Shown here: positions 1 through 6,846 of the stretch, in pieces | Position numbering within the stretch: position 1 is the first letter of the stretch | Layout of the letters: every line of letters begins with the position of its first letter | Assembly: GCA_015494725.1 (NCBI GenBank) | Contig: WGAR01000124.1 | Span: 1-13,535, forward strand | DNA length: 13,535 nt | Direction: 5' to 3' | Origin: Thermodesulfobacteriaceae bacterium | GTDB lineage: Bacteria > Desulfobacterota > Thermodesulfobacteria > Thermodesulfobacteriales > Thermodesulfobacteriaceae | Program-made: the position numbers and the translations under genes | Notes under the pieces: model-generated | The model's input: the letters and a program-made list of their open reading frames with translations, nothing else | Databases searched by the model: none | What the model was told of the DNA's origin: nothing

Positions 1-284
1 CCCCAGGCCATGCCCCCGGATTCCTCGTTAAGCATCCACATGAGACGCCGAATCACAACGCGGGCAGCCTCGAGATCCTCCTCGGCAATACGGGCCACCG
101 TGGGACCCAGGGAAAGTATGGCTCGCCAGCGCACCACCTCCTCACGGTGACAGAAGGCCCCGATGAGGGGACTGACGAGCTTTCGCGGCGGAAAACGCCT
201 CAAGGTCTCAAGGAGCCGCGGGAGGTCCGGGGCCGAAGAAAGGACCTCCCAGACCTCCCGCCGAAAATCCCTTACCCTAGACAC
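1..284 (-). CDS. DVU0298-family HEAT-repeat-like protein (3' end beyond window)
   Basis: This is an open reading frame of 94 complete codons that continues off the left edge. I place the start at a GTG at 284-282, which overlaps the stop codon of the flavodiiron gene by 8 bp. An AGAGG ribosome site lies 6 bp upstream, so the two genes look translationally coupled. The protein begins VSRVRDFRREVWEVL and is alpha-helical, Arg- and Leu-rich, with no membrane segment or signal peptide. It contains CHREEVVRWRAI, then RVVIRRLMWMLNEESGGMAWG at the edge. From memory, the RRLMW-LNEESG-WG stretch is typical of the DVU0298 family, HEAT-like proteins of sulfate reducers with no known function. Its position in the superoxide reductase, rubredoxin and flavodiiron operon suggests, by inference only, a role in oxygen response or in maturing those proteins. 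The reading frame is well supported, but the family name rests on recall of one motif. Confidence 0.72.
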   Translation of the reverse strand, partial: MSRVRDFRREVWEVLSSAPDLPRLLETLRRFPPRKLVSPLIGAFCHREEVVRWRAILSLGPTVARIAEEDLEAARVVIRRLMWMLNEESGGMAW

Positions 285-1482
285 CGCAGGCCTCTTTTAC
301 TTTGCGGGCAAGAAGCCGCCCCAGTTCCTCGCACTTTGCAAGATCCTCTTTCGTGGGACGATACTTCACCTTGAAGCCCTCATGCACCAGCTCGGTCTTG
401 GTCTCCTCAAAGATCTTGTTCAGATGCTTTACCGCCTCTCCGCTCCAGCCGTAAGAACCGAAGGCCAACCCCAGCTTCTTGCGAGGACGAAGCCCCTTCA
501 TGTAGGTGGTAAAACCGGCCACCGTGGGAAGGAGCCCGTTGTTAAGGGTGGGAGAGCCGAAGGCAATACCCTTCGCCTCCAGCACCTCGGCCATAAGTTC
601 GGTCTCGTCCGAGACCGAAAGCTTGAAGAGTTCCGCCTCCACCCCCTCCTTCACCGCTCCCTCATAAACGGCCCAGGCCATCATCTCCGTGCTCGCCCAC
701 ATGGTGTCGTAAATCACCAGCACCCGGGGCTTGGCCTCATAACGACTCCACCGGTCGTAGGCCTCGACGATCTCCTTCACATGCCTGCGCCAGATCACCC
801 CGTGGTCCGGGCAGATCATCTCGATCTCAAGGCCCAGGTCCTTAATGGCCTTGAGCACCTTCTGGACCTGGGGCGAGAAGGGAAGCACGATGTTGGCGTA
901 GTACTTGGCCACCTCCTGAAAGAGCTCACAGAAGTTGGCCTCGTCGTCAAAACGGGTGCTGGTGGCATAGTGTTCCCCGAAGGCATCCTGCGAGATGAGA
1001 ATTTTATCCTCCGGGATGTAGGAGACCATGCTGTCCGGCCAGTGGACCATGGGGGTCTCGATAAATTTTATGGTTCGGGTCCCGGTCTTTAGCTCATCCC
1101 CGGTCTTAACCTCCACAAAGGGCCAGTCCTCCCGGTGGAAGTAGCCGATCATCCCCAGACGGGCGTTCCGGGTGCAGAAGATCTTTTCTGGTTTTACGGC
1201 CTCCACCACCCGGGCGATGGACCCGCCGTGGTCGGGCTCGATGTGGTTGATCACCAGATAGTCGATCTTCTGCGGATCCCCGATCACCTCCCGGATATGA
1301 GTCATCAGGGTCTCAAAGAAACCGGCTTTTACCGTATCAAAGAGCACCGTCTTTTCCGAATCCACCAGAAGATAGGCATTATAGGTGCTTCCCCGATGGG
1401 TGGTGTAACCGTGAAAATCGCGCACGTTCCAGTCCACCGCCCCCACCCAGTAAAATCCATCTTTGATTTTCACCGCTCCCAT
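277..1482 (-). CDS. fprA: Flavodiiron protein (rubredoxin:oxygen oxidoreductase, FprA/ROO type)
   Basis: This cytoplasmic A-type flavodiiron protein of 401 aa is the usual family length. It reduces O2 to water, and in some relatives NO to N2O, with electrons from rubredoxin. The N-terminal metallo-beta-lactamase domain (about 1-250) carries all the diiron ligands: NHIEPDH at 79-85 gives His80, Glu82, Asp84 and His85, with His147, Asp166 and His227 further on. The C-terminal flavodoxin domain (about 252-400) has the FMN phosphate loop TMWAST at 260-265, SPTLNNG at 310-316 and GSYGWSG at 342-348. There is no C-terminal rubredoxin or flavin reductase extension, so a separate electron donor is needed, and the adjacent rubredoxin fits. 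The start is an ATG with AAGGAGG 7 bp upstream. The gene follows rubredoxin by 45 bp, and its stop overlaps the next gene. Sequence alone does not settle O2 versus NO preference. Confidence 0.97.
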   Translation of the reverse strand: MGAVKIKDGFYWVGAVDWNVRDFHGYTTHRGSTYNAYLLVDSEKTVLFDTVKAGFFETLMTHIREVIGDPQKIDYLVINHIEPDHGGSIARVVEAVKPEKIFCTRNARLGMIGYFHREDWPFVEVKTGDELKTGTRTIKFIETPMVHWPDSMVSYIPEDKILISQDAFGEHYATSTRFDDEANFCELFQEVAKYYANIVLPFSPQVQKVLKAIKDLGLEIEMICPDHGVIWRRHVKEIVEAYDRWSRYEAKPRVLVIYDTMWASTEMMAWAVYEGAVKEGVEAELFKLSVSDETELMAEVLEAKGIAFGSPTLNNGLLPTVAGFTTYMKGLRPRKKLGLAFGSYGWSGEAVKHLNKIFEETKTELVHEGFKVKYRPTKEDLAKCEELGRLLARKVKEACGV

Positions 1483-1527
1483 AACTATCCCTCCTTTTTA
1501 AAGAAATTCAGATTCCGTTTTCTTTGA

Positions 1528-1692
1528 TCACTCCTCGTAGGGGGAAAATTCGCTCTTGGCTGCTCCGCAGACCGGACAGGTCCAGTCCTCGGGAAGATCC
1601 TCGAAGGCCGTTCCCGGAGATATATTTCGGTCCGGATCCCCCTGAGCCGGATCGTAAATATAGCCGCAAACATTACATTGATATTTTTTCAT
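1528..1692 (-). CDS. rub: Rubredoxin
   Basis: This 54-aa protein has the usual length of a simple rubredoxin, a one-iron electron carrier of the cytoplasm. The iron ligands are two CxxC knuckles: Cys6 and Cys9 (QCNVCGYIYDP) and Cys39 and Cys42 (WTCPVCG). The family aromatics Tyr4, Tyr11, Tyr13 and Trp37 and the DPD turn are present. The start ATG at 1692-1690 follows a purine-rich AAGGGGGG site. The gene lies 26 bp after the desulfoferrodoxin stop and 45 bp before the flavodiiron gene. This superoxide reductase, rubredoxin, oxygen reductase order matches the well-known sor-rub-roo operon of Desulfovibrio. I infer that it carries electrons to both neighbouring enzymes. No NAD(P)H:rubredoxin oxidoreductase gene is visible in the window, so its own reductant must be encoded elsewhere or in the part of the operon beyond the left edge. 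Confidence 0.97.
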   Translation of the reverse strand: MKKYQCNVCGYIYDPAQGDPDRNISPGTAFEDLPEDWTCPVCGAAKSEFSPYEE

Positions 1693-1718
1693 TATCTTCC
1701 CCCCTTAACCTAAATTTT

Positions 1719-2102
1719 TTAATCTGTGGATGAAGCCCAAAGTCCATGGAGGTTACAGTATTCCCGGGCGGTGACCCTCTCGGCCTCTACGGCAAAAAAG
1801 GCCTCCGGGGCCTCACCGGGCTTGAGGAACTGGATATAGGACTTTCCCTCGGCCTGAAGCTCGATCCACTGAATATAGTGTTTCTCTTCCATGGGATGGG
1901 GAACGCTTCCCACCCTCACCTTGTAGCCCCCTTCCACCTTTTCGATCACCGGAACATGCTTTTCCACCGCCGCATCCGTAGTTCCGGGTTCGAGTTTTTC
2001 CATGGGTTTTCCGCAACAAACCAGCTCGCCGCGACCGGCGTTAAGCACCAAGACTATGTTTCCACATACATTGCACCTATAAATCCCCAACCTCTCGGCC
2101 AT
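1719..2102 (-). CDS. dfx: Desulfoferrodoxin (class I superoxide reductase, 2Fe-SOR)
   Basis: This enzyme reduces superoxide to hydrogen peroxide in the cytoplasm without releasing O2, a strategy typical of anaerobes. At 127 aa it has the usual two-domain length. The N-terminal desulforedoxin-like domain has Cys10, Cys13 and the adjacent pair Cys29-Cys30 (LVCCGKP), which bind centre I. The C-terminal catalytic domain has the full Fe(His)4Cys set: His49 in VEKHVP, His69, His75, Cys116 and His119 (YCNLHG). The mechanistic pair Glu47-Lys48 is present too. Each residue is shifted by one from my recollection of the Desulfovibrio desulfuricans protein. The start ATG has AAAGGAGG 7 bp upstream. It is the first gene of the operon with rubredoxin and the flavodiiron protein, and sits 72 bp after the merR-type gene. 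That gap holds a promoter with dyad symmetry, so regulated expression is likely. Confidence 0.97.
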   Translation of the reverse strand: MAERLGIYRCNVCGNIVLVLNAGRGELVCCGKPMEKLEPGTTDAAVEKHVPVIEKVEGGYKVRVGSVPHPMEEKHYIQWIELQAEGKSYIQFLKPGEAPEAFFAVEAERVTAREYCNLHGLWASSTD

Positions 2103-2124
2103 CTTAAAACCTCCTTTTGTGGAT

Positions 2125-2145
2125 TTACTATATCAGATATAGTAA
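2125..2145. promoter_or_regulatory. Perfect palindromic operator candidate over the dfx -10 and start site
   Basis: The arms TTACTATAT (2125-2133) and ATATAGTAA (2137-2145) are exact reverse complements around a 3-bp centre, CAG. The dyad covers the proposed -10 hexamer and transcription start of the superoxide reductase operon, where a repressor would block initiation. It has no T-tract after it and is AT-rich, so it is a poor terminator. It resembles the size of Fur/PerR-type sites (about 15-21 bp) but does not match the PerR or Fur consensus as I know them. The binding protein is therefore unassigned. Confidence 0.65.
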
Positions 2146-2166
2146 CTTTTAAACTGGATTTGTCAA
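2136..2166 (-). promoter_or_regulatory. Candidate sigma-70 promoter of the dfx-rub-fprA operon
   Basis: On the minus strand a perfect -35 TTGACA (2166-2161) is followed after 19 bp by TATATC (2141-2136), a 4/6 match to the -10 consensus. The start point would fall near 2129, leaving a leader of about 27 nt before the dfx ATG, with the AAAGGAGG site in it. The 19-bp spacer is longer than the optimal 17 bp. Such spacers are known from activator-dependent promoters, notably those of MerR-type regulators. The weak -10 could also simply be a normal variant. The promoter position is inferred from sequence only. Confidence 0.6.
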
Positions 2167-2172
2167 GTCCAG
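2154..2172. promoter_or_regulatory. Imperfect 19-bp dyad over the dfx -35 box
   Basis: The arms CTGGATTTG (2154-2162) and CAAGTCCAG (2164-2172) are reverse complements apart from one mismatched pair, around a single central base. The dyad contains the whole TTGACA -35 element. It lies 28 bp centre to centre from the perfect palindrome over the -10, and the two have unrelated half-sites. It begins 2 bp past the merR-type stop codon, so it could instead be a weak terminator stem. However, only TTT follows it on the minus strand, which makes efficient termination unlikely. Confidence 0.4.
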
Positions 2173-2174
2173 AT

Positions 2175-2492
2175 TCAAGAAAGGCTCCGATAGAGTTCTT
2201 CCAGCTCCCGGCGCACCTCGGCCAGTATTTCCCTGCAGGGGACCTCTCCGGAATCGTCGCCGCTCAGAACCTTCCTGGCCCCGGAAATGGTATATCCCTT
2301 CTCGTATAGAAGATGTTTTATCCGGCGCAGCAACTTTATCTCCTTGGAACCGTAAAAACGACGACCGGCTATGCGACGGGGCCTTAATTGCGGAAATTCC
2401 TTCTCCCAGTAACGAATTACATGGGGCTCCACCCCGAGAAGCTCGGAAACCTCGCTGATGGTGTGATAACGGACTCCCTCATTCCTGGGCAT
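2175..2492 (-). CDS. Small MerR-family transcriptional regulator
   Basis: This 105-aa protein has an N-terminal MerR winged-helix DNA-binding domain (about 8-75). The first helix-turn-helix is TISEVSELLGVEPHVIRYWE at 11-30, and the wing region has RRIAGRRFYGSKEI at 39-52. A short charged helix (about 87-104) probably forms the antiparallel dimer coil. There is no C-terminal effector domain. The only cysteine is Cys86, so no metal- or redox-sensing cluster of the MerR, CueR or SoxR kind is visible. The start ATG lies inside the ihfA end, giving a 14-bp overlap and implying translational coupling. Small MerR proteins directly after ihfA are common in Proteobacteria and relatives, and their targets are mostly unknown. 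The gene lies immediately upstream of the dfx promoter, whose 19-bp spacer would suit a MerR-type activator. That link is speculative. Confidence 0.92.
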   Translation of the reverse strand: MPRNEGVRYHTISEVSELLGVEPHVIRYWEKEFPQLRPRRIAGRRFYGSKEIKLLRRIKHLLYEKGYTISGARKVLSGDDSGEVPCREILAEVRRELEELYRSLS

Positions 2493-2778
2493 GTAAAAGG
2501 GCCTTGAGCGTAGGGGCCGGACGGAAGAGCACCTTCCGTGCCCCGGGGATAATAATACTCTCCCCGGTCCTGGGATTGACCCCCCGACGGGGTTTGCGTC
2601 GATGCACCCGAAAAACCCCGAAATGATGTATCTTTACCTCCTCTCCCCGCTCAAGTGCGATCTTGATCTCCTCCAGAAGCACATCCACAAAACGATACAT
2701 ACTGCGTTCCGAAAAACCAAACCTTTCGTGGAGCCTCCGGGCCAGATCCCGCTTGGTGACCGTCTTCCTTCCCTTCAT
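2479..2778 (-). CDS. ihfA: Integration host factor alpha subunit / HU-family DNA-bending protein
   Basis: This 99-aa protein belongs to the HU/IHF family of dimeric nucleoid proteins, which bend DNA in replication, recombination and sigma-54-type transcription. The N-terminal helices (about 6-48) form the dimer body. HHFGVFRVHRRKPRRG at 51-66 enters the beta arm. GVNPRTGESI at 66-75 holds Pro69, the residue that intercalates into the minor groove. RKVLFRPAPTLKALL at 81-95 closes the fold. The pheT-ihfA linkage is the main reason to call it the alpha subunit, since a plain HU homologue cannot be excluded from sequence alone. The ATG lies 3 bp after the pheT stop, with the GAGG ribosome site inside the last pheT codons. 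Its own end overlaps the merR-type gene by 14 bp. Confidence 0.9.
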   Translation of the reverse strand: MKGRKTVTKRDLARRLHERFGFSERSMYRFVDVLLEEIKIALERGEEVKIHHFGVFRVHRRKPRRGVNPRTGESIIIPGARKVLFRPAPTLKALLHAQE

Positions 2779-2781
2779 CTT

Positions 2782-5181
2782 TTACCTCGGACGGGCCCTG
2801 AAATGGGCCATAATCCTCTCGGAGACCTCCTCCTGAATCCGGTTTACCTCCTCGTCCTTAAGGGTGCGCTCGGGAGAACGATAGAGAAAACGCAGGGTGA
2901 GACTCTTTTCTCCTTTGGGAATGGGCTCGCCCCGATATACATCCACCACCTCCACCCTCTCCAGATAAGGAATATCCAGATTCCGGATAAATTGCAAGAT
3001 CTCTCCGGCTGCCAGCGAATTGGAAATAATGAGGGTAAGATCCCGTGAGGTAGCCGGATAACGGGGCAATTTCCGATAGAGTTTGGGTTTTTCCGGAAGA
3101 TCCAGCAAGGCCGAAAGATCAATCTCCGCCACCCATACCGGATCGGGAAGCTCGAAGCGGGCCCGAACATAACCCTTGAGCGCCCCGGCCCAGCCCACCC
3201 GACGCCCGGAAGCCACAAGAGAAAAAGACCATCCTCCCTTAAGGAAAACCTCCTCCGAACCCGGACGGATTGCTAGCCCCTCCAGATTCCATTCCGCCAA
3301 AAGTCTTTCCAGAATTCCCTTGAGATCGTAAACATCCGCCGGAGGAACCTTCTCCGCCCAGAACCCCGGACGGGCCGAACCGAAGATCAGGAACCCCAGA
3401 TGGAGTCTTTCCTCGGGAAGGTCTTCCTTCCCGGGGAAAAAGACCCGCCCCAATTCAAAAATCTTCAACCGGGAGACCTCCCGAAAATAATTGAAACGAG
3501 CTGTGTCCAGCAGCCCCGGAAGTAGAGTGGTGCGCATCACAGACTGCGCTTCCGAGAGGGGATTGGAGAGACGAAGTGCCGCAAGACGGCGATCCCCGGA
3601 AGGAAGCTCCAGAGCGGAAAGATGGTCCGGAGAAATAAAACTGTAGGTTATGATCTCGTAAAATCCCAGAGCTTCCAGCACCCTCCGGGTCCGGGCCAGC
3701 AAACGGTCCTCCCTTTCCGGTGGACGGGCCGAAAGTTCCCCCACCGGAAGGGCCACCGGCAGACGATCGTACCCGTAAATACGGGCTATCTCTTCGATGA
3801 GGTCCTCCTCCAGGCCGAGATCATGCCGGTAAGAAGGAGGTTGGAAATCCAGGCCCCCTTCTTTCAACTCCACCCGACCGCCCAGACGGCCAAGCATTTC
3901 CGCGGTCTCCCCCGGAGGCAGATCCAAGCCCAGATACCCCTTCAACCGGGAAAACCGCAGCGATATCCTGGGAGGACGATGAGGACGAAGATAAAGATCC
4001 CATCGGCCCGGGACCATCTCCCCCCCGGCCGTCTCCAGGATCAAAGCCGCGGCCCGGTCCAGGGCCCGCACCACTCCCTCCGGATCTATTCCCCTTTCAA
4101 AGCGATAAGAGCTCTCCGTGGAAAGACGAAGCCTTCTCGCCGTGCGTCTTACCGAGGAGGGTTGAAACCATGCCGCCTCCAGGAACACTTCCCGGGTACC
4201 TTCCCCCACCCCACTCTCTGCACCCCCCATGATCCCGGCCAGGGCCACCGGCTGCTTCTGATCGGCGATCACCAGCATATCCGGGGTAAGCCGTCGTACC
4301 TCCCCGTCCAGAGTGCGAATCTCTTCACCCTCCCGGGCCCGGCGAACGATAATCTTCCGCCCCTCGATCTTCTCCCAGTCAAAGGCATGAAGGGGTTGAC
4401 CCAGCTCCAGGAGCACATAGTTGGTTACATCCACCAGGTTGTTGAGGGGCCGCAAACCGCACATCCAGAGCCTCTTGGCCATCCAGAAAGGCGAGGGCTT
4501 TATCTCCACCCCGCGCAGGATTCGGCCGGCGTAACGCGGGCAAAGTTCCGGCTCGAGAACCTCCACCTCGGAAAGCTTGCGGATCTCTTCCCCTTCCGGA
4601 AGTTCCGGTATCTCGGGAAGCCTGAGAGAGGCCCCGGTCAAGGCCGAAACCTCCCGGGCCACCCCTAGAACGGAAAGACAGTCCCCTCGATTGGGAGTTA
4701 CCGCCACCTCCAGGATTGGCTCCGAAATCCCCAGGGCCCGGTAGAAGGGTTCCCCGGGACGGGCCTCCCGGGGAAGCACCAGTATCCGATCTCGTTCCTC
4801 CGAGACCCCGGCCTCATAAGGCGAAAGGATCATGCCCCGGGAAAGCACCCCCCGGATGCGGACCTCACCGATCTTTTCCCCGGAAAAGGTCACCGCTCCC
4901 GGAAGGGCCAGGGCCACCTTCAACCCGGCCTCAAGCCCCGGAGCCCCGGAGACCACGGTGTGGAGGTCCTTCCCGTCCGAGACCTCGCAAACCCTGAGCC
5001 TTTCGGCCTCCGGGTGCGGCTCCACCCGGACAATCTCCGCTACCACCACCGGCCCCAGAGCCTCGTAGGCCTCCTCCACCCCCTCCACCTCGAGCCCTCC
5101 CAGGGTAAGGAGTTCCGCCACCTCTTCGGCCGAAAGATCCGTGGCTACCAATTCTTTGAGCCAATTATAAGGTACGCGCAT
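2782..5181 (-). CDS. pheT: Phenylalanyl-tRNA synthetase beta subunit
   Basis: This is the large subunit of the cytoplasmic alpha2-beta2 PheRS, which charges tRNA-Phe and hydrolyses misacylated Tyr-tRNA-Phe. At 799 aa it has the usual bacterial length. An EMAP-like tRNA-binding domain spans about 44-150. Next come VTPNRGDCLSVLGVAREV (161-178), the B3/B4 editing region beginning near PRYAGRIL (215-222), and NLVDVTNYV (248-256). The B5 domain is about 403-475 and ends in EDLIEEIARIYGYDRLP (459-475). The catalytic-like core follows. The C-terminal FDX-ACB domain opens with LPRYPATSRDLTLI (705-718). The ATG lies 41 bp after pheS with a modest AGGG ribosome site, and the gene ends 3 bp before ihfA. 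No truncation or frameshift is visible. Confidence 0.98.
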   Translation of the reverse strand: MRVPYNWLKELVATDLSAEEVAELLTLGGLEVEGVEEAYEALGPVVVAEIVRVEPHPEAERLRVCEVSDGKDLHTVVSGAPGLEAGLKVALALPGAVTFSGEKIGEVRIRGVLSRGMILSPYEAGVSEERDRILVLPREARPGEPFYRALGISEPILEVAVTPNRGDCLSVLGVAREVSALTGASLRLPEIPELPEGEEIRKLSEVEVLEPELCPRYAGRILRGVEIKPSPFWMAKRLWMCGLRPLNNLVDVTNYVLLELGQPLHAFDWEKIEGRKIIVRRAREGEEIRTLDGEVRRLTPDMLVIADQKQPVALAGIMGGAESGVGEGTREVFLEAAWFQPSSVRRTARRLRLSTESSYRFERGIDPEGVVRALDRAAALILETAGGEMVPGRWDLYLRPHRPPRISLRFSRLKGYLGLDLPPGETAEMLGRLGGRVELKEGGLDFQPPSYRHDLGLEEDLIEEIARIYGYDRLPVALPVGELSARPPEREDRLLARTRRVLEALGFYEIITYSFISPDHLSALELPSGDRRLAALRLSNPLSEAQSVMRTTLLPGLLDTARFNYFREVSRLKIFELGRVFFPGKEDLPEERLHLGFLIFGSARPGFWAEKVPPADVYDLKGILERLLAEWNLEGLAIRPGSEEVFLKGGWSFSLVASGRRVGWAGALKGYVRARFELPDPVWVAEIDLSALLDLPEKPKLYRKLPRYPATSRDLTLIISNSLAAGEILQFIRNLDIPYLERVEVVDVYRGEPIPKGEKSLTLRFLYRSPERTLKDEEVNRIQEEVSERIMAHFRARPR

Positions 5182-5222
5182 CGGTTATCCCTGGCTCTTT
5201 ACTACCTGAAGCTCGAAACCAT

Positions 5223-6233
5223 CTAAAATTGCTCCAGAAAATAGAGATGATTCTCATAAAAGAGACGAATATCATCTATTCCGAAGCGGAGCATGGTTAT
5301 CCGTTCCACCCCCAGCCCGAAGGCCAGCCCCCTCCACTCCTCCGGGTCGTAGCCCACGGCCTGAAATACATGGGGATGCACCATGCCGGCTCCCAGGATC
5401 TCCAGCCAGCCCGTATCTCCGCAGAGCCGACACCCCCTGCCCCGACAGATCACGCACTGGATGTCCATCTCCGCGCTGGGTTCGGTAAAGGGAAAATAAC
5501 TGGGACGGAAACGCACCCGGGTCCGGGGGCCGAAAATCTCCCGGGCAAAGTAAGTAAGAAGCCCTTTAAGATGGGCAAAACTCACCTCACGATCCACCAG
5601 AAGCCCCTCCACCTGATGAAACATAGGGGTATGTCGTACATCGGAGTCACAACGATATACCTTTCCCGGGGCGATGATCCGTAATGGGGGTTGACGAGAG
5701 AGCATGGTTCGAATCTGGATGGGAGAGGTGTGCGTGCGCAGGAGCAGTCCGTTCTCCAGATAAAAGGTGTCCTGCATATCCCGGGCCGGATGGTCCGGCG
5801 GGATGTTCAGGGCCTCAAAATTATAATAATCGGTCTCCACCTCCGGCCCGCGGGCGATATCGAACCCCAGGCGCAGAAATATTTCGCAGATCTCCTGGAG
5901 GATCTGGGTTACAGGGTGAAGCTTGCCCAGCTCGTAGGGACGCCCCGGAAGGGTGAGATCCACCCCCGGGGCCTGATCCTCCGCAGCCCTGAGAAGCTCC
6001 TCCCGACGACGCCGGATCAGATCCTCGAGCTCGTTCTTGAGCTCGTTAGCTCGCCGGCCGATAACTCTGCGGGCCTCGGGAGGAAGATCCTTAATCCCCT
6101 TTACGACCGCGGTGACCAGCCCCTTCCTGCCGAGGTATCTGACCCGAACCTCTTCCAGCGCCCTGAGATCCCGGACTTCCTCCAGCTCCTTAAGGGCCCG
6201 GGATCTTAATTCCTCCAGTTCCTTCTCGGTCAT
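5223..6233 (-). CDS. pheS: Phenylalanyl-tRNA synthetase alpha subunit
   Basis: This is the catalytic subunit of PheRS, a class II synthetase, at 336 aa. An N-terminal coiled coil (about 1-85) binds tRNA-Phe. The catalytic domain holds GPEVETDYYNFEALNIP (129-145), motif 2 around YRCDSDVRHTPMFHQVEG (193-210) and motif 3 GLAFGLGVERITMLRFG (302-318). Between FPFTEPSAEMD and GWLEILGAG there is a four-cysteine insertion, Cys260-x2-Cys263-x4-Cys268-x2-Cys271, which looks like a zinc knuckle. Escherichia coli PheS lacks it; from memory similar insertions occur in other Desulfobacterota. The ATG lies 8 bp after the rplT stop with no good ribosome site of its own, so translation probably depends on coupling to rplT. 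Confidence 0.98.
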   Translation of the reverse strand: MTEKELEELRSRALKELEEVRDLRALEEVRVRYLGRKGLVTAVVKGIKDLPPEARRVIGRRANELKNELEDLIRRRREELLRAAEDQAPGVDLTLPGRPYELGKLHPVTQILQEICEIFLRLGFDIARGPEVETDYYNFEALNIPPDHPARDMQDTFYLENGLLLRTHTSPIQIRTMLSRQPPLRIIAPGKVYRCDSDVRHTPMFHQVEGLLVDREVSFAHLKGLLTYFAREIFGPRTRVRFRPSYFPFTEPSAEMDIQCVICRGRGCRLCGDTGWLEILGAGMVHPHVFQAVGYDPEEWRGLAFGLGVERITMLRFGIDDIRLFYENHLYFLEQF

Positions 6234-6241
6234 AAATATTT

Positions 6242-6598
6242 CTACTGCCAGGCCTGTTTGGCCTTCTCCACCAGCTTGGCAAAAACCTCGGGTTCGGTCA
6301 CGGCCAGGTTGGCCAGGATCTTGCGGTCCAGAGCGATGCCAGCCTTCTTAAGCCCTCCCATAAAACGGCTATAATTCAACCCGTGCAGCCTGGCCGCGGC
6401 ATTAATCCGCACCTGCCAGAGCCGCCGAAAATCCCGCTTTTTCTGTTTCCTGTCCCGATAGGAATAGACCAGGGCTCGCTCCACCGTCTCTCTCACCCGC
6501 CGGAAACAATTCTTCCTCTGACCCCAGTAACCCTTGGCCAGCTTGATCCACTTCTTATGCCTTCTCCGGGTCTTAAAACCACCTTTGGCACGGGGCAT
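6242..6598 (-). CDS. rplT: 50S ribosomal protein L20
   Basis: This 118-aa, strongly basic protein matches bacterial L20 in length and sequence. It begins PRAKGGFKTRRRHKK, and RRLWQVRINAAARLHGLNYS (58-77 region) is the family core. LDRKILANLAV lies near the C terminus. L20 binds 23S rRNA early in 50S assembly. In Escherichia coli and Bacillus subtilis it also represses its own operon by binding mRNA. I did not find an obvious rRNA-mimic structure here, as the gaps between infC, rpmI and rplT are only 19 bp each. The ATG has GGGAGG about 9 bp upstream. The gene ends 8 bp before pheS. Confidence 0.99.
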   Translation of the reverse strand: MPRAKGGFKTRRRHKKWIKLAKGYWGQRKNCFRRVRETVERALVYSYRDRKQKKRDFRRLWQVRINAAARLHGLNYSRFMGGLKKAGIALDRKILANLAVTEPEVFAKLVEKAKQAWQ

Positions 6599-6617
6599 GT
6601 CTATCTACCTCCCTTCC

Positions 6618-6827
6618 CTAAAACTTGTACGGAATCAGACGCTTTACATGCTGCACATAACCACCCTCAAGGACCTTATCGTGCCGCAGGGTGCGTTTCC
6701 GTTTGGCACTCTTTTTCCGATTGAGGTGGCTTCTTCCGGCCCGAAAATGAACAATCTTCCCCTTCCCGGTGACCTTAAAGCGTTTGGCCGCCGAACGATT
6801 GGTCTTCATCTTATTTTTCTTACCCAT
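6618..6827 (-). CDS. rpmI: 50S ribosomal protein L35
   Basis: This small basic protein of 69 aa carries the L35 core MKTNRSAAKRFKVTGKGKI, then the Arg/Lys-rich middle and KRLIPYKF at the C-terminal end. Most L35 proteins begin MPKMKT or similar. Here the ATG at 6827 adds MGKKN before KMKTNRS. I favour it over the internal Met7 because AAGGGG sits 8 bp upstream. The gene lies 19 bp after infC and 19 bp before rplT, the standard infC-rpmI-rplT order. It is a structural component of the large ribosomal subunit. Confidence 0.98.
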   Translation of the reverse strand: MGKKNKMKTNRSAAKRFKVTGKGKIVHFRAGRSHLNRKKSAKRKRTLRHDKVLEGGYVQHVKRLIPYKF

Positions 6828-6846
6828 GGAAGATACCCCTTCCCGT

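Noticed and set aside
163..1092. 309-codon open frame on the plus strand
   Set aside because: It lies opposite the flavodiiron gene, whose diiron and flavin motifs are complete. The plus-strand frame has no family sequence.
3622..4668. 348-codon open frame on the plus strand
   Set aside because: It is opposite pheT. It has low-complexity Pro/Arg/Gln-rich composition typical of antisense frames in GC-rich genes, and no recognisable domain.
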